NCBI GenBank assembly: GCA_037893225.1
Contig: JAZGUH010000122.1
Span: forward strand, 1-64,000
DNA: 64,000 nucleotides
Reading direction: 5' to 3'
DNA from: Hippasteria phrygiana
Lineage: Eukaryota; Echinodermata; Asteroidea; Valvatida; Goniasteridae
Shown: positions 32,524 through 45,200 of the stretch, piece after piece
Numbering within the stretch: position 1 is the first letter of the stretch
Layout: the number at the start of each line of letters is the position of its first letter
Notes under the pieces: model-generated
What the model saw: only the letters and a program-made list of their open reading frames with translations
Databases searched by the model: none
Told to the model about the DNA's origin: nothing
Made by a program: the position numbers and the translations under genes

Positions 32524-35500
32524 GTAAGATCGCGTTACAGCCCTACGTGAATCCTAGCATAATACTTGATTGCAACAGACTCGTATATTGCAGTTTTGGC
32601 TGAAGCCAGGGTTGTTTTGAATGAGTAACTTTCTCTCTATACTCCGTAAAAAAATGGCCAAATGTTGTTAACACTATTCGTGCATAGTACTTTGACAGTC
32701 GTACCTGTCATGAATATTAAAATCGAAATTGGTATATTGGCAATCGTTACATGTTTTTTTTCCATGTTTAAGAATTAATTAGCCTAATAATATTTCGTTG
32801 CGGAACGACCAATAGATTGCCCCTTTTTCTCTTGGTAAAACATCTGAGTGCAACGCTGACTCTTCTTAGTCCGGCCAGAAAGGACTGATCTCGTGATTCA
32901 TCAAAAACATTACGGGGATAGTTCACATCCAGCGATTGTGCGCTTCATTTTGCAAAAACCAGTCCACTCCCAACGACATACGGTTTTGGCGCCTCGATTG
33001 CTGGCGACGGCTGACAGGCGAAATGCATTGGACGACGCGCGCCGTTTACTAACATCGCGGCCCGCAAACGAATCCCCAATTCATGCATCCAAAGATTGCA
33101 TGAACCAAATCCAAACGATTTGTGCATGGAAAGGGCATTCATTTAAAACTTAACTTCACTGTTGTACTGCGAATTTACAAAAGACAAATAGAATGAAACA
33201 ACAGTTTCGTGAACGAATGAAGAAATAGTTTATTGTTGTACAATATATTCTGTCAAAGTGTAGGCCTATTAGGCCTTATGTAAAATTTCGACGGCAACTG
33301 TATAATTCCAGATAATTATATGGAACACATATGTTTTTATAAAAATGCCATTCATTTTTTGTTTATATTTGGAGGCTCAGCCGGGTCCCCCGGGATACAT
33401 TATTTTTATATCTCCAGAAAAAGTTCGATCTAAAGGCTTAACTGCAAATGTTGGTATCATGGATTTTCAATCCGGCGCAATATTTCGTTTTGCCATAAGT
33501 TCTGCATTTGTGTAGAAGACGAAGACGACAAAACAAGTATTTAGTCTTCTGTTAACTTTTGTTATTCTCCCATCAGGTGAACAAACACCTTCAGTTCGTA
33601 TTATTCCTGGAAACAGCTCGGCTTCTGTTGGAGATAATGTGACCTTTGCGTGTGAGGTGCAGGGTGCGTTTGACTCAAAATGGGCCAGTGTTTCGATACA
33701 GGTGATGTGGCGAAAATATAACGAACACGTATTTAACTGTTCCTTCAACACAAGTACTCTTGAGGCTCAAGACAAACATGGGTTTAATGAGAGCTGCAAG
33801 CTGAACATTAATTTTGTTACTAAGTCATCGGAGGGAGAGTACAAATGCCTCCTGCTTTATGCAGGAGCATTGGAGAAGAGCGTGGTTCTCGATGTTGGTA
33901 AGCATAAAACGTGTTGCCCCTTTTCGGTAGGGGTTGTAAATCAAATTGGCTCTAATATAAACATTACAGTATGCGCAAACTTATCTATTCCATACAACAT
34001 ATCAATGTACCGGTACATTGATGCATACAATATATCAATGCAGAAAACCAGATGCAGAAAACCAGATGCCGACCTTAAAATTCTATAGGTGCGTCACATT
34101 TCTGTTTCAATTGAAAGCAATTACTTTTGGATTATCCTCAATAAAACGTGCATGAAGAGTTGGGGTTTAGAAAATAATATTATTCAATACAACCGTCTTT
34201 ACACATATTTTCTACAAACATTATTTTTTTTACTTAAGCAAACACCCCCCCCCCCCCCCCCAAACTTATTCCCATTGGGAAGATGACTAATTCCCTCCAC
34301 CTCTCCAGATAGGTATTTCGCAATCACTATTCACTCAACCCTTTCATCTTTTAAACAAGTTTCGGTCCCGGATCCTGCCATTGATCTGCTGGATCTCCTA
34401 ACTGGCAATTTTGTCAACAAAACTTCTGAAACCCTCTGTATCGAATCTGGCACTAACCGTCAATTCGAGTGCACCGTCCGAAATGTCAAACCTGGCGCCT
34501 GGAACATCTCATGGATCCTGGAGACACCTAATGATGACCAGAACGGCATCCTAGAGCAGGCAGCAGGCCGGAGGAGGGAGAATTTGATCAAGGACGGACT
34601 GGTCAACGTGAGCAATAAATGCACCATCTACAACCCGGGGAATGAAAGTCAAGCAGTCAACCTTACCTGCAGTGCAACGGGGCCGTCAGGGGAGTCTCTG
34701 AACGTGACGGTCGAACTTCAGTTCTGCCAAGGTAAGAAAAAGTTAATGGATTGTATTATTATTATCATTCGTCAAATAATCCACAAGGGAAACTGACTAG
34801 GTAAATTTGAATACATTTTCAAAGGGAACAAAGAAACTGGCAGGAGCGGGATTCGAACCTGCGACCTCCGGGTTACCGTACCGGCGCTCTACCAACTGAG
34901 CTATCTTGCCCTATGTTTGCGGTCTCCCAAATTGTCAGTATCTTTGTTCGGGTGGGCGCTAGTCAGAAGTCATAAACCCAGAATGCCGTATAGCCAGGGA
35001 TCACACCCAATTTTACGATACAACCTGGGAAGCGACATTGTGGGGATCACTAAATGAGGATACGACTTTTTAACTTATAATTCGTCAAACAATCCACAAG
35101 GGAAACTGACTAGGTAAATTTAATTACATTTTTACGATACAACCTGGGAAGTTGAACATATTATTATTATTATTTTTATTGTTTTTATTTATTTCTGATT
35201 ATGAAACAAAGTATTCCTCGAAGTGCATACAGCACTGCATCAAATACTGAAAAAAGTCAACTGGAAATTTAGAGATGGGAGGAAAACCCTGAGAAGACAA
35301 TCAGGGGAAACCTATGGAATAAGGTAAGGCTCGAAACCACTAGCCACATGTTCGTTAAGGCGGGATTCGAACCCATAAGTTTGGTTGTTCTGATTTGTTT
35401 TGTTTTATATGTTTATTCACTATTCTAGAATCGGAGTACAAGAAATTCTTGCTTCTATTCTTCAAGAGTGTGTGTGTGATTGCAACCATTGCTACCATCA

Positions 35501-35535
35501 TCGGACATATCCTGATCTGGAAATACATGTCCTAG
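32463..35535 (+). CDS. Two-Ig type I membrane protein (whole gene)
   Basis: Four exons: 32463-32523, 33577-33897, 34360-34731 and 35429-35535. The sum is 861 bases, 286 residues, all junctions phase 1. It has a signal peptide (about 1-20, METGMEVLLILTLFAFQLIKG-type leader), an Ig domain (NVTFACEV, IQVMWRKYN, EGEYKCLLL), a second Ig-like domain with several N-glycosylation sites (NKT, NIS, NVS, NES, NLT, NVT) and cysteines, then a membrane segment ending HILIWKYMS. The cytoplasmic tail is only a few residues. A lysine (FFKS) and a histidine lie in or beside the hydrophobic stretch. I do not recognise an orthologue. It may be a ligand-binding subunit needing a partner, or a counter-receptor. 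The divergent neighbour is Ig-NLR paralog 2. Confidence 0.8.
33577..33897 (+). CDS. Small Ig gene, exon 2: Ig domain 1
   Basis: 321 bases, phase 1 to 1. Acceptor CTCCCATCAG, donor GTAAGC. B-strand Cys in TFACEV, Trp in VMWRKYN, F-strand Cys in EGEYKCL: a canonical Ig fold. Confidence 0.85.
34360..34731 (+). CDS. Small Ig gene, exon 3: Ig-like domain 2
   Basis: 372 bases, phase 1 to 1. FECTVRN, ISWILE and VNLTCSATG suggest Ig-like strands, with additional cysteines (TLCIE, NKCTI, QFCQ). The acceptor TTTTAAACAAG is weak in pyrimidines near the AG; the phase supports it but the 5' boundary could shift. Confidence 0.75.
34839..34911 (-). repeat. tRNA-like composite repeat, copy B
   Basis: The same tRNA-like block as at 2.0 kb, followed by the shared body (GCGCTAGTCAGAAGTCATAA, TATAGCCAGGGATCACA, ACGATACAACCTGGGAAG). 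It lies in the third intron of the small Ig gene. Confidence 0.75.
35429..35535 (+). CDS. Small Ig gene, exon 4: membrane segment and stop
   Basis: Acceptor TTCACTATTCTAG. Encodes ESEYKKFLLLFFKS and a hydrophobic VCVIATIATIIGHILIW, then KYMS and TAG. Confidence 0.8.
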
Positions 35536-35695
35536 ACTTGCAGGGAAGATAGAATTTGCTCAAAGGAGCAAATATTTCCCATCTATCTCACCAGTGAATT
35601 CTCTGAACATAACTACCAAAGATTATGCACATGTATTTTCTTCAATTTGCCTATATACAACCGCAACAACAGGAGCGGATCCAGGATTTTCCAAA

Positions 35696-35737
<42 letters not shown>

Positions 35738-38700
35738 GCAATCTACCAAGCAGCTAATGGTGAAGGCAAGTTGTAGCGCCTACGCCAAAGGCGTGCCTGC
35801 CCCTCTTGCTAGAGGGGTCTGGGTGCATTTTTAATCTCTCCCTCTTTTTTCTTATCTTTTTCAGTCTCTCTCCCTCTCTATATCTTGTTTGTTTGTTTGT
35901 TTTTCTTGAAGGAGAAAGGGGGGGGGGGAGGCGTGCGCGTGTTCAGGTAAATGATAACAATTATTTTTGCAAACACGTCCTCAAAAACTTTACGTCACTA
36001 CAAAAACTACTTGGCCACACTATACCATGCAGGCTATAAGCGGCAAGGTGTGGAAACACCTTGTAGTATACATGTATGTTAAAGTCAAACTCACCCCCTC
36101 CCCTTTTAAAAAAATCATATTCTCAGTGTTTACTGCAAGACTTTTTCTCATAAGCTCTTTCATATCATATCATAGTTTAATTAGAGGGAGTGGGGAGTGG
36201 GATGGGGTGGGGTACAATAGGTAAGGGAACTTTGTATAAATTAAAGAGTATATGAATAATTAGATAAGGATGTAAAGTTATGACAAGTTGATACTTCAGA
36301 CTGTATGACATTTTGCATGTTAATCCTGAGAAAACAATACTACAGAACTACAGAAGCGAATATTATCGTTAATGTCCACTTTTAATACTGTCGATCTTAG
36401 AATTGTGGGCGTGACCAAACTGGTAGTTGTGCGCAATTAATAAAGTTCAAAGTATTATAAATGGGGAAAACTTTGGCGATTCAGGCGCTTTGGTAGATAT
36501 TGGCCATCTACTGTGCTTGAAATTGTACTACTTTTCTGATGTTTGAGTGTACTAATTTTGAGGAGCTAAGGAAACGTTTATTGAGTCACGTTTGAAAAGT
36601 GAAAATGGGGAGCAGAAATACCGATAATTTAGGAATTAAGTGTCATTATTTGAGCCTCTTTTTAATATTGTTGAGCTGGGTAGCTGAGGTTCTTGAGCTG
36701 GGGAGCTGCGCAGAGTTTTTGAGGCATTAAAAGCAAGAGATAAAAAGAGATAATGATTATGGATGATCATAAAGGGCTATCAAAATGCTGTGTTCAATTC
36801 ACTTTATTTACTGGGCAAATTATCACAGGTTTGTGCTCCGCCCCTATTGAAAAGAATTGAATCACTTTTCCTTCCTCTTCACGTTACTAAATATTTATCC
36901 CATGCTCAGTGCGACCAAAGTCGCCATTTCTATGGAGGGTCTTACTACCCTGGTCAGATTTTACACCGGGTTAATTTTAAAGAAGTGCGGCCTAGTAGGG
37001 TGGGTGTTTTTGTAGTTAATATCAGTTTTTGAACTGGTTGCACCGAATTAGTACAGACGATCTGTACTCAATATATATGTAGATTGGGTATATAGATCAT
37101 CTGTAGTAGTATCGATTCGCTTCTCCCACCCGCGGCCCGTTGCGTATGTGTGCTTAAACACAACTCACAGAAGGTTATGAAAATAAACTCCTCCTCCTCG
37201 AATGGACAACTAACCCCGCCCTTCTTTGACAAGAAATTACGACGCCCTCTACGTTGCGAGATGCTAATAGACTGGCGCCACCAGATCAACATGTTAAGAG
37301 TGCATTGAATCCTGTTCGGCGAGTGGGAACCTGTCACCAATATCGCACGGTAAGCTTTCGCAGACCAAAATTACCGGCACAAATTCAAGATGATTTAGAA
37401 CGCAGTCTTATTAAGTAATAACTTTAATAATTATGAATTAGTAACTTTATCTCGTGCAAAGTTTTATTGAATCATATTCTGAAAGACGAAATGTTGCCAG
37501 GAAATCCCCGAAAAGATCATCGCATACGATCTTAACACAGCCCAGTTTCCGGACACATTTTTAATGTTAAATAAAACATGGACGCAGTGGTTATTTTTAC
37601 GGCAGTCGTAACGCGACTTCCAAATGCTATGGTTACGGCATACAATGCGAACGTATATCAGATGTAAAACTGCCCATCCTGCCAGAGCGCTTCGGTAGCG
37701 TGATTGGTAAGGCGTCTGATTTTGATGGCCTGGATCAAATCCCTGCCGCGCTGTCCGATTTAATAAAAACAAATTCGAAAAGATTTCTTCAGTTTTAGGT
37801 TTTTAATCAAATTGTTATTTTTATTTACGCAGTGGCTACTTTTACGGCAGCCGTTACGCAACTTTGAAATGCTATGGTTATGGCACACATATTCAACGTA
37901 TATCAGTTTTACAACTGCCCCTCCTGTCAGATCGCTTTGGTAGCCCGATCGGTAGGGCGTCAGATTTGAGAGCCCGATGACCCCGGATCATACCCCACTC
38001 GACCCCAAATTTTGTCATTTTTTTTTTTCAAAATGTTTTCTTGAGTTTTAGGTTATTAATCAAATGGTTATTTCTATTAAGGTAGATTTTATTTTATTCC
38101 CTTTGATTTCAGTGGTTTTGGAGAATTTCTTTTAAAAGGAAAGTAAAGTCCGAGAACCAGTTGGTTCCAACAGCAAAGATCGTGACATTGAATACTATAC
38201 GTCGGGGAACTAGACAGTCAAATGCCGTAACAATAGCCACTGCGTTTTATCTAAGTAGATTTAATTTTCTTCCCTTTGATTTCAGTGGTTTTGGAGAATT
38301 TGTTTTAAAAGGAAAATAAAGTCCGAGAACCATTTGGTTGATAGTCTGGTTCCAACAGCAAACATCGTGACGTTGAATAGCATTACGTCGGGGAACTAGG
38401 CAGTTCCATAACGAGGGCTCCCGTAACAATAGCCACTGCGAAAATAAAATTAATTAGGGTCCTAGGCCTAGTGCAGATTAGGCATAGGCCTACACACGTT
38501 ATTTGTGTTTGTGACTCTCTGATGTTAGAATATGATCACAATAAAAAAAGACGTAACAAAAAAGTGTTCAAGATTACTGATCATTCCTAAAAATACATGT
38601 AGGCTAAACAATCAATCATGATGTTCTACTGTTCACCAGACTTATAATAAATAAACTTAACCCTAACAGCCCAAGCCTTTTTACTAGAATCCTTCCCTAA

Positions 38701-39094
38701 CCACACAAACTCCAAGACTGTGTAGTAAACCAATGGCACATTCTTTGTACTTAGACAAAATCAGGGCATCAAGTCCCACGCAAAGTGATGGTGCCAAGGC
38801 TCTACAGTACCCAATCACACAAAATTCAACACAAAGGGGTGTTTGATTTTGGCAGGTTAGGGAAGGTTAGGGTTAATCATGTGAAATTTACCTTGAAGAA
38901 TGCACAGCTATGTTCATCAACAAAAGCTGATCATTCATGGGTTCATTCTGACTTTTTAAAACTTCTAATCTAACATCTAACATGTATGGTGAATGACATG
39001 ATGTGACATATGTCTTCAAAACCAATGTTCTGTTTATTATTAGCCTTGTCACTCACTATCAATGTCATCGATTAATTTTTTTTGTTTACGGCAG
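35536..39094. other. Intergenic between small Ig gene and ERGIC2
   Basis: Contains a poly-G tract (35698-35736) next to GGAGCGGATCCAGG, a TTTG run near 35.89 kb, duplicated repeat units at 37.58-38.44 kb and a repeat end near 38.78 kb. Untranslated 5' exons of ERGIC2 may lie here; none can be proven. Confidence 0.55.
37577..38440. repeat. Duplicated repeat units with tRNA-like block
   Basis: A CGCAGTGG(C/T)TA(C/T)TTTTACGGCAG unit with a TAGCGTGATTGGTAAGGCGTC-like (tRNA-resembling) block occurs twice (about 37.58 and 37.83 kb). A second unit with TTTCAGTGGTTTTGGAGAAT and TGGTTCCAACAGCAAA(G/C)ATC occurs at about 38.08 and 38.26 kb. Confidence 0.65.
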
Positions 39095-39246
39095 ATCGAC
39101 AGTTTTTACTGGAGAAGACAGTGAAGTGTACCAATCCACAATGAGACGATTGAATCGGAAGCAAACGCTCAAGGTCGTCAAAGAGTTAGATGCCTTTCCC
39201 AAGGTCCCCGAAAGTTACCAGGAAACGAGCTCCACAGGAGGAACAT
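39095..39246 (+). CDS. ERGIC2: ERGIC2 exon with start codon
   Basis: Acceptor TTTACGGCAG, ATG at 39141, donor ACAT|GTAAGT, phase 1. The 46 bases before the ATG are 5' leader, so at least one upstream untranslated exon is expected. The start Met fits the family's N-terminus. Confidence 0.93.
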
Positions 39247-42200
39247 GTAAGTTATCTTAGAAAATAGAAGATCACAATGTCGCTTCCCAGGTTGTGTTGT
39301 AAAATTGGGCGTGATCCCTGGCTATACAGCATTATCGGTATTTATGACTTCTGACAAGCGCCCCAAACAAAGATACTGACAATTAGGGAGACCGCCAACA
39401 TAGGGCAGGATAGCTCAGTTGGTAGAGCACTGGTACGGTATTCCGGTGGTCGCAGGTTTGAATCCCGCTCCTGCCAGTTTTCTTTGTTCGAAACGTTGTT
39501 TCCCCGGTTCTTTTCAGAACCACACAAACTCACAAAAGAGATACGATTTCACATGGTGTTACTGCAAAGCCTTACCATACTGTTAACTTCACTATGCTAA
39601 CCTTCAAAATTTGTTTGTTCACTTTTAAAAAAAGATCACAAATATTTAGAAGAAACTGTTTGCTTACAGGAATAACCTAAAATATGTAATTGTTAAAAGT
39701 TATAAAGGACTGACATTACGATCCTATAAGAATCTTTATCAAAAAAAGGCTAAGGCTGTGTCCGAATTACTTGGCTATGGCTGGATGTTACACACGAGTC
39801 TATGGTAGTGGCTGCAGCCACTTCGTGTAGACTCGTGTGAAATTTCAAGTCGTAGCCAAGTAATTCAGACAGGGCCTAATATAAGCATTTCTTTATCCTT
39901 TGAGAAACATTCTGCTAGGATCGGAACATCAGGCCCTCCTAACTTTTATCAACCATAACTTTGTTAAATTTTCTGTCCAATGTGATTGTTTTGTTTTTTT
40001 GAAGAAAACAAATCCTCATTAAACTACAGATCTGTGTTAAAAATGGTTTACTAATTTGGAAAATGTAGGATCTGGCAATTAACTGCTAAGAGTGAAATTG
40101 TTGCTGATATTTTGCGATTAAACAACTTCAAATGTGCCAAATTGTCTGATTAATCCAAAATACTTGTCTCTTTCTGCATAGTGGCTCTACTGACGTTCTC
40201 TCTAATCGGTGTACTGATCATCTCTGAAATCCGTTACTACTCTGATACACGCATGAAATATGAGTACAATGTCGACACGGATATTCACAGCAAGCTGAGT
40301 ATTAATGTGGACATCACCGTGGCGATGAAATGTTCATGTAAGTGAAACCGGAGATTGGACCAGGTTTTGAAAATTGGGCATACGTTGTTGGGCAGAGTTG
40401 TCATGAAGTCATCCATTACAAGTCTGTTTTCAAGGCAAGTTACAAGTCATTCAAATGTGACCGGCTTACAAAATTTGAAAAATCAGTTAAATACAATTGG
40501 TTACAGTAGAGCTGTCCCGAATATACTGAATATTTGAATATTCGATCATAACTGAATATTCGAATACCTTTTTGCCGGTTCGAATGTCCAAAAAGAATAT
40601 ATATATGCACTTACAGATACAACTGTGATGCTATTTTAATAGAAAAGTTATAGTGCTTAGCAGTGTCAAATGCCGCATTTTTGGTGATTGTAGCTTTTTG
40701 TGGAAACCTCTCAAGTGACACTTACAAAATAATTACTGAAAAAAGCGCAGTCTGGAGCTTGGTGTCTTGTTATCAGCAAGTCATACGTACCCATAATACC
40801 GTTGCATGTCGGGTGGTCTCACACGCCTCCTGGAAAACCTGGAAAATCCTGGAATTTTGTACCCATCCTGGAAAGTACTGGAAAATGCTAAATTTTTAAA
40901 AGAAGTCCTGGAAATTCCTGCAAATTGCAGTAAAATAAATATTAGTTTCAAAATAAGACAAAACGGTCTAATAAGTTGCTATCGAAATTAAGTCCTGGAA
41001 AAATCAAAATCTTGACCTGGAAAATCCTGGAAAAGTCCTGGAATTTCTTTTTCACAAGGGTGTATGAACCCTGATAATATCGATCGCCGCACTTAAAACA
41101 CCAGCGTGCTTTGCGTGCAACTTTTTTACTGGTGCGTCATGGAATTGCAGCTGACACAAATTGATCGACGAGTCTCGAATATTCGGCCAAACCCAGTTTC
41201 AAATTACCAAATACTAAATTATTTGAAAATGAACAGCCCTAGGTCACAGCCTGAGCTTTGATTTGGTGTTGACCAACTCACTCCCCCCCCCCCCCCCCCT
41301 CTTCCCTTTTGGATGGAAATGCAGGGATTGGTGCAGATGTGGTTGACATTTCAGGAGCGACAACAAGTCCCTCCCGAGGGTCTTTACAAGAAGAAATGGT
41401 GTACTTTGAGAAGACCCCGGAGCAACGTCGCCGACAAGAGTGAGTTTCCATTCTTAAACCCCCTAACCCTCCAGGGTATTTTGGCTAGAAACCCTGCCAG
41501 ACGCATCAGATTGCATACTTGATCACATTGACTTGTGTGCATCAAATATATTAACCTTAACTACCCCAAGCCTTACAAACTCCAATAGCAGGTTATGTTG
41601 AATTTTAATGGGTTCAGGACCAGGGTTATTTGATTTAAATCACTCGATTTAAATCATTGATTTGAATCATTATTTAAATCACTGGAAAAAAAATAAAATC
41701 ACTAATAGAAATCATGTTTTGATTTTTTTTTTTTTATCTGGGTTTTTTTTAATGTAAAAACAATTTCTGTTATTCAAACCTGACTGTCATTAACTTTAAA
41801 TCGCTTATACTCACTCTAAAGAGATGCATAAGGCCAGTTTCCTGGAACAGTGTACTACATTTATCTTGTGTACAATGCATATGATTCTGAAGTACATCGT
41901 GTGTGTGTAATGTATTACCTGCATATTCCTCTCTTACATGTACAATGTACATAGGTTTAAATAACTCATGCATGTAATGTGCCTATCAATTTATAACCCC
42001 CCCCCCCCACCCCCGGCCGACCCGACCCTCCCCCTACCCCCTCACTCCCCCCTCCCCCCTCCCCACCCCCCCCCCCCCCCCCGATTTTTATTCAGTTCAT
42101 CAGGCATTGAGGACTTTCTGCTGAGTTGTATACAGATGACAATGTTGGGACTTGTAAATTTTGCCTCATCGTCTCTGCTAAACTATCTATATTTTAATGT

Positions 42201-45200
42201 AGGCCTAAATCTTCAATGGTGATCTGTCCATTGAAAGCTCCATTGTCTGGTTCCTATTCTACAGCTGCAAATGCAAAATGACGCTGAAGGACAATATTTC
42301 CACCGCAAAAATCGTAAAAACAATTACGGGATCAAAATAAGGACAGTGCGTTAAAGAAAAATATGGTGGCTGCATTAAATAGTTTTATTCCACCATGGTT
42401 GTGTGTAGAGAGGAGAGGGGTTCCTGTTATCAACTTGGATGAGTATAAATGTGCAGTATGATAGTGATGCTGTATCAGAGATTTTAAGACAAACTTTGTA
42501 TTCTAGAAAAGAATATGATCAATGAAAGGGATTTCAGTACTGATTTCATGAACAATTGTGTGTGGTTATACTTGACTTTCAATGATGGTCATTTAATCTG
42601 ACTTATTTGAAACAAATGTTTTATGCCAATGGTACGATGGTAAAAAAAAAATTAAAAAATTGATTTAAATTAAAAAAATCTGATTTAAATCAATTTTTTT
42701 TTTTTTTAAATCATGATTTGTATCAACCCTGTTCAGGACTGTAGCGCCTTGGCACCATTACTTTACATGGTGCTATGATACCCCAATTTGTCCAAGTCCA
42801 AAGAATGTGCCATAGGTATACTGCACAGTGTTGGATTTTGACAGGTTAAAAACACTTCCTAGTAAAAATGCCGAGGGGGTTATAGTGTTAAAGTGTTGTG
42901 TTACTCATTATTTTCCTGGTATTTAAAATATGCACTTTGGTAGTTTAATTAATTAACTGTACTCAAACATTGTACATGTACTCAGTCTCATTCAAATGTA
43001 CACGTCTTTAATTATTTATCGAATAATTAAGATTTATCTCGACCCACGTGTAACTTGATTCTCAAAAAAGGACAGGTGGATTTTCAGGCCTTTCGCGTGT
43101 TGTTTTGAATGCAGAACTTTTAAGGTGATCAAACGAGCTTTGAGTGAGGAGCATGCTGTGCAGGATCTGTTGTTCCAGTCCGGATTTGACAGCAAACCGA
43201 CCAAAGGCCCCTCCAATACCAAGGGGAAAGGAAAGCCCGATGCCTGTCGGCTACACGGTAATCTGGTCGTTAATAAGGTAAGCATTCAAGTCCAAATAAT
43301 CAGAGAAGAGTTCGAAGCCCTTTTTTGGTTCAAAAGTGAACAAAGAAAACTGGCAAGAACCTGCGACCTCCAGAATACCGTACCGGTGCTCTACCAAACG
43401 AGCTATGTAGCACCTATGTTGGCAGTCTCAAAATTGTCGGTGTCTTTGTTCGGCGGGTGCTAGTCAGAAGTCATAACGCCATATAGCCAGGGATCACAAC
43501 CAATTTTACGATACAACCTTTTTTTTATATTGAAATTGCCCGATACAAAGCTAAAAGCTAAAAGTTAAAAGCCACTCTAGGTAAAGGGTTATGATTAGAG
43601 GTGGTAGTCTTGTTGACTTGACTTGCTGACTTGACTTTAGTCGGACTCGAGTCGCAATTTTTTTTGACTTGAGACTTGACTTGACTTGGAAAGAAAATGA
43701 CTTGGGACTTGACTTGACTTGAAAGAACATGACTTGTGACTCGACTTGACTTGAATAAATTTGACTTGCTGACATCAACACTTTTGTTAAAACAAACACA
43801 ACTTTTGGGCCTATGCACATACAAGTTGAAAAAAAATGCCAAGCCTACAGTGCATATAGCGAGCTGGGTGTCTAGTACGTATGCAGGGCTGCAGCACTGG
43901 ACGACTGCATGGAGAATCGTCAAGACCGGGCACGCATGGTTGATTTTGTATAGTGCATACGTGCCAGCCAAAAGTCATTTGTCATTAGAGTTTGAATTTA
44001 CTATGTGCAAAAATTGACTTGAGACTTGGTACTTGACTTGAAAAAATTGACTCGGGACTTGACTTGACTTGGAAAAATTGACTTGGGACTTGACTTGACT
44101 TGTGAACATTTGACTTGTGATTTGACTTGACTTGAGAAAAAATGAATTGGTCACAACACTGGTCAATTGCCAACCCTACCACCCTTACGGTTTTCCTGGG
44201 CCCAGATCTAAATAGATGATAATTCTTCAACAGATTCCAGAGAAATTATCCCAGTTTTCCGACCTCTGGACCCAGGCGGGGTGACTTCCACCAAAATCAA
44301 TCTGTGGATTCTATGTTTGCTCGACAATACATTTACTGTGGTGAATCTTAACTAAAGTTTCTAATGTGATTTGACCCCCTTAGGTTGCTGGTAATTTTCA
44401 TGTGACTGTTGGTAAAAGTATTCCCCACCCTAGGGGGCATGCTCACCTTGCTCTCATGGTTGAAGCTTCCCGTAAGTATTCAAAACCAATTTACAAATTG
44501 CAAATTCAAATCACAGAATATGAATTCAGGTTTAGGTTGTTTTGAAAATGAATTAAACTGCTTCAAACTGCTAACTGACTGGTTCGACCCTGAAATATGT
44601 GACCCGCTCTGCAAAAAGGGCACATAAGTCGCTGTATGCTTTTACACGTAATGGGCCGTTCTATGTGAAGAGGGTGAAAAATTCTTCAAACCAGTGATTT
44701 TGAAGGGAGGGAATTGTTTGCATCTTTGATACCTATATTATTCTATTTCATAACCAAAATCTTTGATTTCAGTGAATAAAGTTGGAAAAAGAATGTGTTT
44801 GTGTCGAGTGCTTCAATCTATTGCTTTGCTTTTTGTTCTTGTTAAATGGCTTGTTTCTCTTTCAGTCATTTCAAGAAATTCCTGAAAATAAACATGCAAA
44901 TTTCCAAATATCTCGCGAATGCAAAATGCTACAGGCCTTAGACGTATACCATATGAAAGCTTATAAAATGGCAATTCCAGCTATATATAAAACACTATTT
45001 TCAAATGTTGCAACATAATGCCCCGTTTTGCAGAGTGGGTCACATATACAAACCAATGAAATAAGCTGGCCTAACATTTCAAACTTAAGCAAGTTTTTTC
45101 TCGGGAAAAAAGAACTTGCGTTAATTCTTGGAAAAAGAACTTGCTTAAGTTTGAAATGTTGGGCCAGATAATTTGGTTGATTTCTTCTAGTTTTCTGCAT

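Noticed and set aside
36763..37032. 89-residue plus-strand frame upstream of ERGIC2
   Set aside because: No domain, signal peptide or splice support; sequence composition is like the surrounding non-coding DNA.
43558..44230. Ser/Gln/Val-rich frames (SSQVKSQV...)
   Set aside because: They arise from CAAGTC arrays in the MITE and appear likewise at 62.0-62.5 kb.
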